Shown piece after piece: positions 8,730 to 16,890 of a stretch of 64,000 nt of DNA. The position numbers were made by a program, and so were the translations under genes. The stretch is from CAVQKZ01 sp963837325 (GTDB lineage Bacteria; Actinomycetota; Actinomycetes; Mycobacteriales; Jatrophihabitantaceae). Within the stretch, counting starts at the first letter, position 1; each line of letters opens with the position of its first letter. The DNA lies in contig CAWIMV010000001.1 in NCBI GenBank assembly GCA_963837325.1, forward strand, positions 186,001-250,000, given 5' to 3'. A model generated the notes under the pieces. That model saw nothing but the letters and a program-made list of their open reading frames with translations. It was not told the origin of the DNA and searched no databases.

Positions 8730-9635
8730 GCCGTCGGCCAGCACGACCGACCGGGTGAGGTGGCGAGGCCGGTCGGGATCGAGGTGCTGAGCCTCGGCGC
8801 GACGGACCGCAAGCAGCTGGGCCCGCACGAGGTCAGCGACCGGGTCGAGATCGTCGTCGACGATGCTCGCGCCCGTGGCCGCGATGTCGCCAACGAGGCC
8901 GGGCACGGACTGCCCGAAGATCCAGACGGCCCGGCCGGGCTGGGCGATCGCGATCGGTCCGTGCCGATACTCCATTTGTGGGTAGGCCTCCGTCCACAGC
9001 TGCGCGGCCTCCCGCATCTTCAGCGCGGCCTCCTGCGCGATGCCGTAGACCCAGCCCTGGCCGAGAAGCGTGAATTGCTCGGCGCCCTCGATGTCGTCGG
9101 ACCGCGCCCGGTCGTCCTTCAGCGCGGCGGCGGCTTGCTCGATCACGTGGTCGAGCGATTCGCCCAGCGAGGCGCGAAGGAGCATGAGACTGGTGGAGGC
9201 GAACACGGTCTGGACCACGGACTGTTCGTCGGCGAAGTCGAGGACGACTGAGTCGGTGGCCGCCGCGGCCACGGGCGAGTCCGGCACTGCGGTCAGCGCG
9301 ACGACCGGAGACGCCGCGGCTTCGACGGCCCGCACGACTTCGGTGGTCGTCCCGGACCGCGAGATCGCCACGATGCGGTCGTAATGACGTCCGGGCGGGA
9401 ACTGACTGGCAGCGAAGTAGTCGGTCTCGCCGTCGCCGCGCTGTTCGCGCAGCATCGCGTAGGCCGCAGCCATGAACCATGACGTGCCGCACCCGAGCAC
9501 CGCAACCTTCTCGCCCCGCGCCGGCAACACGCCCGAGGTGTCTGGCAGTCCGGCGATCGCCGTGCGCCAGGCGTCCGGTTGGCGGCGGATCTCCCGGTCG
9601 ACGTGGGATAGCGGGTGCGTCGGGTGAGCTGTCAT
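8709..9635 (-). CDS. SIS-domain sugar-phosphate isomerase/deaminase (AgaS/GlmS-C-like)
   Basis: A 308-aa protein with two SIS (sugar isomerase) domains. The first has the phosphosugar-binding GCGTS (residues 48-52) and SRSGTTTE (92-99). The second contains YGIAQEAALKMREAAQLWTE and the YRHGP motif, which are shared with the isomerase half of glucosamine-6-phosphate synthase. The glutaminase half is absent, so the likely reaction is ketose/aldose isomerisation or deamination of an amino-sugar phosphate, as in AgaS. It is divergent from a GH4 glycosidase and close to a DeoR repressor and an importer, which suggests a role in catabolism of an imported amino sugar or galactoside. The exact substrate is inferred. 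Confidence 0.82.
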   Translation of the reverse strand: MTAHPTHPLSHVDREIRRQPDAWRTAIAGLPDTSGVLPARGEKVAVLGCGTSWFMAAAYAMLREQRGDGETDYFAASQFPPGRHYDRIVAISRSGTTTEVVRAVEAAASPVVALTAVPDSPVAAAATDSVVLDFADEQSVVQTVFASTSLMLLRASLGESLDHVIEQAAAALKDDRARSDDIEGAEQFTLLGQGWVYGIAQEAALKMREAAQLWTEAYPQMEYRHGPIAIAQPGRAVWIFGQSVPGLVGDIAATGASIVDDDLDPVADLVRAQLLAVRRAEAQHLDPDRPRHLTRSVVLADGSALDQG

Positions 9636-9855
9636 CAGGTCGCTCCAGCGGTGGTCAGGTCATCTTTGCGGTTTGGCCGCCGGCTCTTGAACGTATCTCC
9701 CGTGCCGGTGGTGTGCACCGATGCACCCGGCGCGCGCCCTCGCGTCGACGGTCGCCACGCCGACATCCTGACTGGAAGGTATAGGTTCTGTCCACAATGA
9801 ACAGCGATGATGCGCGGTCTTGCTCGGTTTGACGAGAACGTGCCATGCTCGGCCG

Positions 9856-11163
9856 ATGACTACGGTGACCTTCGTCGGGGCTGGATCGGCCGTCTTCACC
9901 CGGCAACTGCTGCGCGACCTGCTCGACTTCGCCGACCTCGGCCCGCTGGACCTTGTCATGCACGACAACGACCCGGTTCGCCTCAACCTCGCCGAGGGCC
10001 TGGCCCGGATCGCGATCGAGCGCCATGGCCGGCCCGCCACCGTACGGGCCACGGCCGACCGCGCCGCCGCGCTCGACGGTGCCGACTTCGTGATCAACGC
10101 GGTGAACATCGGCGGCCACGCCGCCACGGTGACCGACTTCGAAATCCCGGCGCGTTACGGCCTGCGCCAGACCATCGCCGACACCTTGGGCGTTGGCGGG
10201 GTGTTCCGCGGACTGCGCACGTTCGGCTTCCTCGACGCGCTGGCGACGGACATGCGGGCGCAGTGCCCGGATGCGTGGCTGCTGAACTACACCAACCCGA
10301 TGGCGATGAACGTGCAGTACCTGTCGGTGGCGCACCCGGACATCCACGTGCTGGGGCTGTGTCACTCGGTCTTCTGGACCGTCCACGGCCTCTGCGCACT
10401 CATCGACGTCCCGTTCGAGGACGTGCAGTTCCACAGTGCCGGGGTGAACCACCAAGCCTGGGTACTGCGGTGGGAACGCGACGGCCGCAGCCTCTACCCG
10501 CAACTCGACGAGCGCATCGCCCAGGATCCCGACCTGCGCCGGCGCGTGCGCGTCGACATGTATCGGCGGCTCGGGTTCTACCCGACCGAGACCAGCGAGC
10601 ACTCGAGCGAGTACGTCGCGTGGTACCTGCACGACGACGCCGAGATCGAGCGGCTGCGCATTCCCGTCGGCGACTACCTGCAGATCAGCGCCGACAACGT
10701 GAAGGAGATCGAAGCGCTCATCCCGCAGGTCGCGGCCGGTCAGTACGTTGAGCCGGAGGAGGAAGCGGCCGAGTACGCCCCGCAGGTCATCCACAGCATG
10801 GTGACAGGCCAGCCGCGCACCCTGCAGATCAACGTTGCGAACGACGGACTGATCACCAATTTGCCCCAGGGCGCTGGGGTTGAGGTGCCGTGCGCGGTGG
10901 ACGCCGCGGGTGCGCGTCCCGTTCCGGTCGGCGACCTGCCGCCGCAGTGCGCGGCGCTGAATCGACAGTCCCTGTCCGTTGTCGATCTCACCGTCCGGGC
11001 CGCCGTCGAGGGCCAACCGGAATTCGTCCGGCACGCACTCATGGTCGACCCGAATGCGGCCGCCACCCTGCGACTCGACGACATCTGGCGGCTGGCCGAC
11101 GACATGGTGGCCGCACACTCCGAACGCCTCCCGGAAGCGCTGCGCCGGCCATTGGCGCCGTAA
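9856..11163 (+). CDS. GH4-family NAD-dependent glycosidase (alpha-galactosidase/6-phospho-glycosidase type)
   Basis: A 435-aa glycoside hydrolase family 4 protein. GH4 enzymes cleave glycosides by an NAD- and Mn-dependent redox mechanism in the cytoplasm. The Rossmann motif VTFVGAGSAVFTRQ is at the N-terminus. INAVNIGG and NYTNPMAMN are family blocks. The metal ligands are visible as Cys about 169 in GLCHSV and His about 199 in GVNHQAW. ATG 9856 is chosen because the conserved beta-strand starts two residues later. There is no signal peptide, so the substrate must be imported, fitting the ABC importer 1 kb downstream. The MelA-like NYTNP/GLCHS signature favours an alpha-galactosidase or alpha-GalNAc-type substrate, which is not proven. 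Confidence 0.88.
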   Translation: MTTVTFVGAGSAVFTRQLLRDLLDFADLGPLDLVMHDNDPVRLNLAEGLARIAIERHGRPATVRATADRAAALDGADFVINAVNIGGHAATVTDFEIPARYGLRQTIADTLGVGGVFRGLRTFGFLDALATDMRAQCPDAWLLNYTNPMAMNVQYLSVAHPDIHVLGLCHSVFWTVHGLCALIDVPFEDVQFHSAGVNHQAWVLRWERDGRSLYPQLDERIAQDPDLRRRVRVDMYRRLGFYPTETSEHSSEYVAWYLHDDAEIERLRIPVGDYLQISADNVKEIEALIPQVAAGQYVEPEEEAAEYAPQVIHSMVTGQPRTLQINVANDGLITNLPQGAGVEVPCAVDAAGARPVPVGDLPPQCAALNRQSLSVVDLTVRAAVEGQPEFVRHALMVDPNAAATLRLDDIWRLADDMVAAHSERLPEALRRPLAP

Positions 11164-11171
11164 CGCTCGAT

Positions 11172-11942
11172 TCAGCCCGCGTCGACGACGTGGACCCGCG
11201 GGCCGAGGCGCTCCAGTTCCGCGACGTCCTTCGGGTCGGCCTGCGAGTCGGTGACGATGTCGGACGCCGTGGCGATCTCGGTGATCCGCGCGAACCCGCG
11301 CTTGCCGATCTTGCTGGAGTCGGCCACCACGATGACCCGGCCGGCCGCGCGGACGAGGGCCCGGTTGGTGTGGGCTTCGACTTCGTGATGAGTCGTGAAG
11401 CCGGCGGCCGGACTTACTCCGTCCACGCCGATGATGGCGATGTCGAGGTTGATGTTCGACAGCGTGAGTTCGGCCAGCGGGCCGACCAGTTCATAGGACT
11501 CGGCCCGGGCGCTGCCCCCACAGACGACCAGCTCGATGTTCGAGCGGACGGCGAGTTCGGAGGCGATGTTCAGCGCGTTGGTGACAACCCGCAGTCCGGA
11601 CCGCGACGCCAACGCCCGGGCCACCTCGGTGGTCGTCGACCCGCCGTTCAATCCGACCGACGTGACCTCAGCCGGCACCAGGGTCGTCGCCGTCTCGGCG
11701 ATGGCCCGCTTGGCGTCATGGTGCTGGCCGCCGCGGTAGCGCATCGGCAGTTCGTAGAGCACCCCCGAGGCGACCGCGCCGCCGTGCGTGCGGGTCAGCA
11801 GCTTCTGACTCTCGAGCAGGTGCAGGTCACGGCGGACCGACGCCTCGGAGACATCGAGTTGCGCGGCCAGTGCCGCGACGCCCACCGAACCGTGCTCGTT
11901 GAGTCGCTGCAGGATCGCCCCCAGCCGGTCTTCCTGACGCAT
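11172..11942 (-). CDS. DeoR-family transcriptional repressor
   Basis: A 256-aa DeoR regulator. The HTH is at about residues 18-43 (GVAALAAQLDVSEASVRRDLHLLE), followed by TRTHGGAV. The DeoRC sugar-phosphate-sensing domain follows (GLNGGSTTTEVARAL is the phosphosugar loop; DIAIIGVDGVSPAAGFTTHHEVEAHTNRALV is the conserved C-terminal block). It sits between the GH4 gene (convergent, 8 bp apart) and the importer operon (divergent), so it probably represses both in the absence of the sugar phosphate made by this pathway. AgaR-type regulators of this family accompany AgaS enzymes, consistent with the SIS gene nearby. Confidence 0.9.
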   Translation of the reverse strand: MRQEDRLGAILQRLNEHGSVGVAALAAQLDVSEASVRRDLHLLESQKLLTRTHGGAVASGVLYELPMRYRGGQHHDAKRAIAETATTLVPAEVTSVGLNGGSTTTEVARALASRSGLRVVTNALNIASELAVRSNIELVVCGGSARAESYELVGPLAELTLSNINLDIAIIGVDGVSPAAGFTTHHEVEAHTNRALVRAAGRVIVVADSSKIGKRGFARITEIATASDIVTDSQADPKDVAELERLGPRVHVVDAG

Positions 11943-12126
11943 GTTTGCACAATACGCGCAGGCCGATGTTCACTTGCCGCAACGACCGACGCGGCTTGTT
12001 TTCCGATTCACAACGATCGCGTGCCTTGCGTCGCCAACTCCTTGACCGGTAAGAGAAGACCGTGCAAGGCTGAGCAACCATCGCGATCGAATGTGCGCGA
12101 ATGCCGGCTGGCTGAGGAGTCTCGAG

Positions 12127-13434
12127 ATGACTGTTGCCACCAGTTCCCGACGACTTCGCGGGCTGCGAGCCAGCCGCGCGGGCGCCGCGCTCGCCGTGCT
12201 GGTCGCCGCCGGTTGCGTCGCCTGCAGCAGTGGTAATGGTTCCAGCGGCGGGTCCACCATCACGGTGGCCCACGGCTACACCGCCGTCGAGGGCAAACAG
12301 CTCACCGCGCTGGTCAAGGAGTGGAACGGCCAGCACCCCTCGACGAAGGTGAAACTCCTCTTCAACGGCGGCAACGACAGCGCGCTGCAGAAGACGGTCG
12401 CCGGGTTCACGGCCGGCAACTACCCAGACCTCGCCTACGAGTTCGGTTCCTCCGCCGCGCAGTTGGCCCGCCAGCCGAAGCTGGTCGACCTCACCGACAA
12501 GGTGAAGGACCCGGCTGTGAACTGGAACGACTTCTATCCGTCCGAGCGGCAGGCGGCGACAGTCAACGGCAAGGTCGTCGGGTTCCCGGCGCTCGTCGAC
12601 AACCTGAGCCTGGTCTACAACAAGACGCTGTTCGCCAAGGCCGGTCTGGCTCCGCCCAACAACTCGTGGACCTGGCCGGACTTCCGCACCGCGGCCCGCA
12701 AGCTCAGCAACCCGAGTACCCACAACTACGGCTGGGCCTATGTGAACGACGGCAGCGAGGACACCGTGTGGCGGTTCCTGGCCCTGCTGTGGCAGGCGGG
12801 CGGCGACCTGCTCAGCCCGGACAACAGCAAGCCCGCCTTCAACTCCCCAGCCGGCCTGGCCGCGCTGCAGCAACTGCGCGACATGGCTGTCACTGACAAG
12901 TCGGTATACCTCGACACCGGCAACGCGAACTACGTCAACCTGTTCAACAGCGGCAAGATCGCGATGCTGTGGACCGGACCCTGGGACCTGTCCAGCATCA
13001 ACGCCAACGTGAAATATGACGTGACCTATCTGCCCGGTTACAAGGGCAACCACGAGACGATCTCCGGGCCGGATCTGTACCTGATGTTCAACCACTCATC
13101 CGGACGGACGAGCACGGCCTGGAAGTTCGTGACCTGGCTGACCTCGGCCAAGGTGCATCTGCGCTTCGCCATCGCCACCGGCGACCTGCCGCTGCGCAAG
13201 TCGGAGACGACCCTGCCGGAGTACCAGACGTTCCTCAAGAAGTTCCCGGCCGAGAAGGTGTTCGTCAGCAACCTCGACAACGTCAAGCACGTGCGGCCCA
13301 ACCTGGCCACGTATGCGCGCGTCTCTGCGGCGGTCGGTCAGATGGTGCAGTCGGTCCTGCTCGGCCAGGCTCAGCCCGCCGCGGCATTGAAGTCCGGTAG
13401 CAGTCAGGTGACGTCGGCGCTGGCTGGTTCGTGA
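12127..13434 (+). CDS. ABC importer sugar-binding lipoprotein
   Basis: A 435-aa extracellular solute-binding protein family 1. The N-terminal signal ends in a lipobox (VAAGCVAC, lipidated Cys 30 or 33), so it is membrane-anchored outside the cell. The mature protein has the usual two lobes; IAMLWTGPWDLSSIN is the conserved substrate-site segment. ATG 12127 has GAGGAG upstream; a weak -35 TTGACC (12042-12047) lies in the gap to the divergent DeoR gene. It is followed by two permeases with 4-base stop/start overlaps, so the three are translationally coupled. No ATPase is encoded here. The ligand is probably an oligosaccharide matching the GH4 enzyme. Confidence 0.92.
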   Translation: MTVATSSRRLRGLRASRAGAALAVLVAAGCVACSSGNGSSGGSTITVAHGYTAVEGKQLTALVKEWNGQHPSTKVKLLFNGGNDSALQKTVAGFTAGNYPDLAYEFGSSAAQLARQPKLVDLTDKVKDPAVNWNDFYPSERQAATVNGKVVGFPALVDNLSLVYNKTLFAKAGLAPPNNSWTWPDFRTAARKLSNPSTHNYGWAYVNDGSEDTVWRFLALLWQAGGDLLSPDNSKPAFNSPAGLAALQQLRDMAVTDKSVYLDTGNANYVNLFNSGKIAMLWTGPWDLSSINANVKYDVTYLPGYKGNHETISGPDLYLMFNHSSGRTSTAWKFVTWLTSAKVHLRFAIATGDLPLRKSETTLPEYQTFLKKFPAEKVFVSNLDNVKHVRPNLATYARVSAAVGQMVQSVLLGQAQPAAALKSGSSQVTSALAGS

Positions 13435-14450
13435 GCGCAGCGATGCGCACCGGGACGTCGGACGGGCGCGCGCGCTCCCGCGGCACGCGTCCTCACACGA
13501 TCCTGCCGCGTCCCGCACCGGTCGCGGCGACACCGCCGAGCACACGGGGCCGACGGCGGCGCCCGGTCCGGCGCCGGGGCGAAGGCCCGACGGGGTGGGC
13601 GATGATCAGCCCCAGCGTCGTGCTCATTGCGGTGTTCGGGCTCATCCCGGTTGGCTGGGCGTTTGTGCTGTCATTTCAGCGCAACGACCTGCAGACGCCG
13701 GGTCAATGGGTGGGGCTCAAGAACTACCATCAACTCGCCCACGATCCGGTCTTCCTTGACTCTGTACGGCACACCGTCGTCTACACCGTGCTGTTCGTGC
13801 CCACCACACTGGTGCTGTCGTTGCTGGCTGCCGCCGCCCTCAATCGGCGGATCCACGGGATCACGATCTATCGGGTCGCCGTTTTCATCCCGGTCGTTAC
13901 CTCCACCATCGCCACCGGTGTGATCTTCACCTGGCTCATGGACCGCGACTTCGGGTTGATCAACGCGGGATTGCACAAGGTCGGGCTGCCGACTTTCCAG
14001 TTCTTCTCCTCACCGCATCAATCGCTGTATGCGGTCGTGATCATGACGGTGTGGGGATGGGTCGGTTTCGGTGCGCTGATCTTCTTGGCCGGGCTGCAGG
14101 GCATCCCGCCGGATCTCATCGAGGCGGCCAAGATCGACGGCTGCTCGCAGCGCGGGGCGTTCTGGCGCATCCAGGTGCCGCTGCTACGCCCGGTGACCGG
14201 GTTCCTGCTCGTTTGGCTGACGATCAACGCACTGCAACTGTTCGACGAGGTATATGCCACCACGAAGGGCGGCCCACTCAACTCGACGACCGTCGTCGTT
14301 TACTACCTGTACGAGCAGGCGTTCCAGTTCTTCCGTGCCGGTTACGCCACGGCGATCGCCGCCGTCTTGTTCGTCGCCATCGCGCTCATCACGGTCATCC
14401 AACTGCGGTTCGTCCGGGACCCGTCCACCCGAAGTGGTGAACGGGCATGA
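13431..14450 (+). CDS. Sugar ABC importer permease 1 (MalF-type)
   Basis: A 339-aa permease with a Pro/Arg-rich cytoplasmic N-terminus of about 45 residues, then six membrane helices. The EAA loop that docks the ATPase is EAAKIDGCSQRGAFWRIQVP. The GTG start at 13431 overlaps the binding-protein stop (GTGA), and the gene ends with an ATGA overlap into permease 2. It belongs to the MalF branch of carbohydrate uptake transporter family CUT1. Confidence 0.92.
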   Translation: MSAAMRTGTSDGRARSRGTRPHTILPRPAPVAATPPSTRGRRRRPVRRRGEGPTGWAMISPSVVLIAVFGLIPVGWAFVLSFQRNDLQTPGQWVGLKNYHQLAHDPVFLDSVRHTVVYTVLFVPTTLVLSLLAAAALNRRIHGITIYRVAVFIPVVTSTIATGVIFTWLMDRDFGLINAGLHKVGLPTFQFFSSPHQSLYAVVIMTVWGWVGFGALIFLAGLQGIPPDLIEAAKIDGCSQRGAFWRIQVPLLRPVTGFLLVWLTINALQLFDEVYATTKGGPLNSTTVVVYYLYEQAFQFFRAGYATAIAAVLFVAIALITVIQLRFVRDPSTRSGERA

Positions 14451-15313
14451 CGACCGTCGAACGCGCGACCGGCAACCTCGCCCCACGTACAGCGCCGCGC
14501 CGCCGGACCCGGCGCCCATCGGGCTGGCACATCGTGCTGATTCCGCTGGCGCTGGTGATGGCCATGCCGTTGATCTGGATGCTGATCACCAGCCTGTCGA
14601 CGCTGGCCGACACCCGGCACTTCCCGCCGCGTCTGCCGTCGAGCCTGCACTGGGCCGGCTTTTCCGATGCGTGGAACGAGTCACCATTCGCCCGGTGGTT
14701 GCTCAACAGCACGATCGTCTCGGGCACGTGCGTGATCAGCAACCTGGTGCTGTGCAGCATGGCCGGCTACGCGTTCGCGCGGTTGCGCTTTCCTGGCAGT
14801 CGATTGGCCTTCTTCGCGATTCTGGCCACGCTCATGGTGCCGTTCCAGGTCGTCATGATCCCGACGCTGATCATCGTGAAGCACCTCGGCCTGGTCGACA
14901 CCCTTCCTGCGCTGATCGCTCCGAACCTGGTCACGCCGTTCGGCATCTACCTGTTGCGGCAGTTCTTCCTTTCCCTGCCGGTCGAGCTCGAAGAGGCCGC
15001 ACTCATCGACGGGGCCGGTCGGCTGCGCATTCTGGGCAGCATCCTGCTGCCGTTGATGGGCCCGCCGCTGAGCACCGTCGCCGTACTGACGTTCCTGACG
15101 GTGTGGAACGACTTCCTCTGGCCGTTGGTCGTCACGTCGTCGCCGGGCTCGATGACCGTTCAGCTGGGCCTGGCCACGTTCCAGAGCGCCCACTACACCA
15201 ACTGGCCCGTGCTCATGGCCGGCACGGTCATGAGCCAGCTACCGGTTCTGCTGCTGTTCATCGCCGGACAGCGGTTCTTCGTCAGTTCTATTGCGAATAC
15301 GGGGATCAAATGA
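14447..15313 (+). CDS. Sugar ABC importer permease 2 (MalG-type)
   Basis: A 288-aa permease with six membrane helices and the MalG-type EAA loop (EEAALIDGAGRLRILGSILLP). It pairs with the preceding MalF-like protein. The end ANTGIK is typical of CUT1 MalG proteins. The start overlaps the previous stop (ATGA), and its own stop overlaps the start of the beta-helix gene. With no ATPase in the operon, a shared MsiK-type ATPase elsewhere on the chromosome is expected. Confidence 0.92.
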   Translation: MTTVERATGNLAPRTAPRRRTRRPSGWHIVLIPLALVMAMPLIWMLITSLSTLADTRHFPPRLPSSLHWAGFSDAWNESPFARWLLNSTIVSGTCVISNLVLCSMAGYAFARLRFPGSRLAFFAILATLMVPFQVVMIPTLIIVKHLGLVDTLPALIAPNLVTPFGIYLLRQFFLSLPVELEEAALIDGAGRLRILGSILLPLMGPPLSTVAVLTFLTVWNDFLWPLVVTSSPGSMTVQLGLATFQSAHYTNWPVLMAGTVMSQLPVLLLFIAGQRFFVSSIANTGIK

Positions 15314-16740
15314 AAACCAGCCGAACGGCCGTTGCGGCGGCGTCGAGTGTCCTTGCTCTTGGCCTGGCGCAGGCTGGACCCGCGCAGGGTGCAGCCCCAC
15401 CGAGCCAGCATGTGGTCGTCGTTTCTCCCCACGGTTCCGATCAGGCCGCGGGCACCGCTGCCCACCCGGTGCGCACGATTCAGCTTGCCGTTCGCCGAGT
15501 GGCGTCCGGCGGGGTGGTCGAGTTGCGCGGCGGCGTCTACCACCAGCGGGTGCGGCTGATCGGCGTCCGGCACGTCACCCTGCGTCCGTACCAGCATGAG
15601 CACTCGACCCTTTCCGGAGCGGGCCTCACCGTGCCTAACGACCGGAGTGCGTTGGTAGAGATCGCAAACAGCCGAGACGTGAGCGTCCTCGGTCTGGAGA
15701 TCACCGCGTACCGCACGACCCGGATCGAGTCCGTGCCGGTCGGGATCTACGTGCACGGTCACGACCGAGGTGTTCGCATCGCCGGCAACCACGTGCACCA
15801 CCTGGGCAACGACAACACGACCCTCGGCAGTTTCGACATCAACGCGCACGGCATCGCCGTTTATGGCGATGATCCGCACGCGTCAGTGACCGGCCTGTCG
15901 ATTCGCGGCAACACCGTCGATCACCTGCACCTCGGCGCCAGTGAGACGGTCGTGGTCAACGGCAACGTCAACGGGTGGTCGATCATCGGCAACGACATCC
16001 ACGACGACAACAACATCGGCATCGACGCGATCGGCTTCGAGCACACGCTCAGCGGGACGTATCGCTACACCCAGCTCAACCGGGCCCGCAACGGCATCAT
16101 CGCCGGCAATGTCATCGCCCGGATCGTGTCGCGCGGCAACCCGGCCTACTGGGAAGACGGCGAGTGGTGCAACTGCGCCGACGGCATCTACGTCGACGGT
16201 GGCGCGCACATCCTGATCCAGGCCAACCGGGTGAGTGGCAGCGACATCGGCATCGAGGTCGCGGCCGAGAACGCCCGCGGTACCGCCGATCACGTCCTCA
16301 CCCGCTACAACCACGTGACTGGCAGCCTGTTCACCGGCATCGCCACGGGTGGCTACTGCAACGGTGCCGACGACTGCGGCGGCGTGCAGACCGGCTCGTC
16401 GCACGACAACACGTTCGAGCACAACACGTTGCGCGGCAACAACCGACTCGACGACGGCTCACCGGAACTGCTGGTGCAGTACCACTCGTACCGGAACACG
16501 TTCACGCACAACGACATCACCGCGACCAACAGCGACCATGTCGTCTACGGCACCGTGGCTAACGCCGACACGGCCGGGCATCCAGGCACGAACCACAGTG
16601 ACCACAACCGGTTCCACGCTGTCGGCGCCACCCGGGCGACTGTGCAATTCGGGTGGGCTGGGCACACGTACACGGGATTCGACGCTTACCGGCGTGCCAC
16701 GGGGCAGGACTGGCACTCGGCTTTCAGTCGAGCTGCTTGA
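15310..16740 (+). CDS. Secreted right-handed beta-helix protein (possible polysaccharide-degrading enzyme)
   Basis: A 476-aa protein with a signal peptide (cleavage about residue 28, after PAQGA). It then has the start pattern of parallel beta-helix enzymes (VVSPHGSDQAAGTAAHPVRTIQLAV) and many short repeated coils rich in Asn, Asp and His (GNHVHHLGND, GNTVDHLHLG, GNDIHDDNNIG). This is the fold of pectate lyases, rhamnogalacturonases and related lyases/epimerases, but I see no single motif that fixes the reaction. ATG 15310 overlaps the permease stop, so the enzyme belongs to the importer operon and probably produces its substrate outside the cell. Confidence 0.8.
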   Translation: MKTSRTAVAAASSVLALGLAQAGPAQGAAPPSQHVVVVSPHGSDQAAGTAAHPVRTIQLAVRRVASGGVVELRGGVYHQRVRLIGVRHVTLRPYQHEHSTLSGAGLTVPNDRSALVEIANSRDVSVLGLEITAYRTTRIESVPVGIYVHGHDRGVRIAGNHVHHLGNDNTTLGSFDINAHGIAVYGDDPHASVTGLSIRGNTVDHLHLGASETVVVNGNVNGWSIIGNDIHDDNNIGIDAIGFEHTLSGTYRYTQLNRARNGIIAGNVIARIVSRGNPAYWEDGEWCNCADGIYVDGGAHILIQANRVSGSDIGIEVAAENARGTADHVLTRYNHVTGSLFTGIATGGYCNGADDCGGVQTGSSHDNTFEHNTLRGNNRLDDGSPELLVQYHSYRNTFTHNDITATNSDHVVYGTVANADTAGHPGTNHSDHNRFHAVGATRATVQFGWAGHTYTGFDAYRRATGQDWHSAFSRAA

Positions 16741-16755
16741 GGTGGGCTAAAAGCG

Positions 16756-16781
16756 AAAAGCGGCGGCGACGAGAGAGTTGG
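16756..16781 (+). repeat. Copy A of a GC-rich repeat found upstream of DUF222/HNH genes
   Basis: The run AAAAGCGGCGGCGACG followed by GAGAGAGTTGG (16756-16781) recurs, in the same orientation relative to the HNH gene, twice in the inverted region at 57194-57293. It begins 16 bp after the beta-helix stop and 110 bp before the HNH start codon. Confidence 0.6.
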
Positions 16782-16843
16782 GCTGGTGGGTTGGGTTCGC
16801 GCTTTTCGGGCGCGCCGCGTTGCGAATTGCCCTACGAGATAAC

Positions 16844-16883
16844 GGGAAAGTGCTTCCGTTCTGTCGGTTCTCTGTGCTATAAT
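16844..16883 (+). promoter_or_regulatory. Leaderless promoter and conserved box of the DUF222/HNH gene
   Basis: The box GGGAAAGTGCTT (16844-16855) is followed by a weak -35 (TTCCGT, 16854-16859) and, 18 bp on, a perfect -10 TATAAT (16878-16883). Only 7 bp separate the -10 from ATG 16891, so the transcript should start at or very near the start codon. The same box and spacing occur upstream of the HNH pseudogene on the minus strand (57056-57094). Confidence 0.6.
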
Positions 16884-16890
16884 CGACCGT

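Noticed and set aside
9788..9797. CTGTCCACAA between the SIS and GH4 genes, similar to the GntR operator.
   Set aside because: It differs at two positions and lies 34 kb from the regulon beside genes with their own DeoR regulator; chance is more likely.
9829..9834. TTGACG upstream of the GH4 gene as a -35 element.
   Set aside because: No TAnnnT-like -10 is found at 16-19 bp spacing.
14254..16740. A longer plus-strand frame joining antecedent sequence to the beta-helix protein.
   Set aside because: The first 352 codons lie out of frame over the permease genes; the ATG at 15310 begins a proper signal peptide and overlaps the permease stop.
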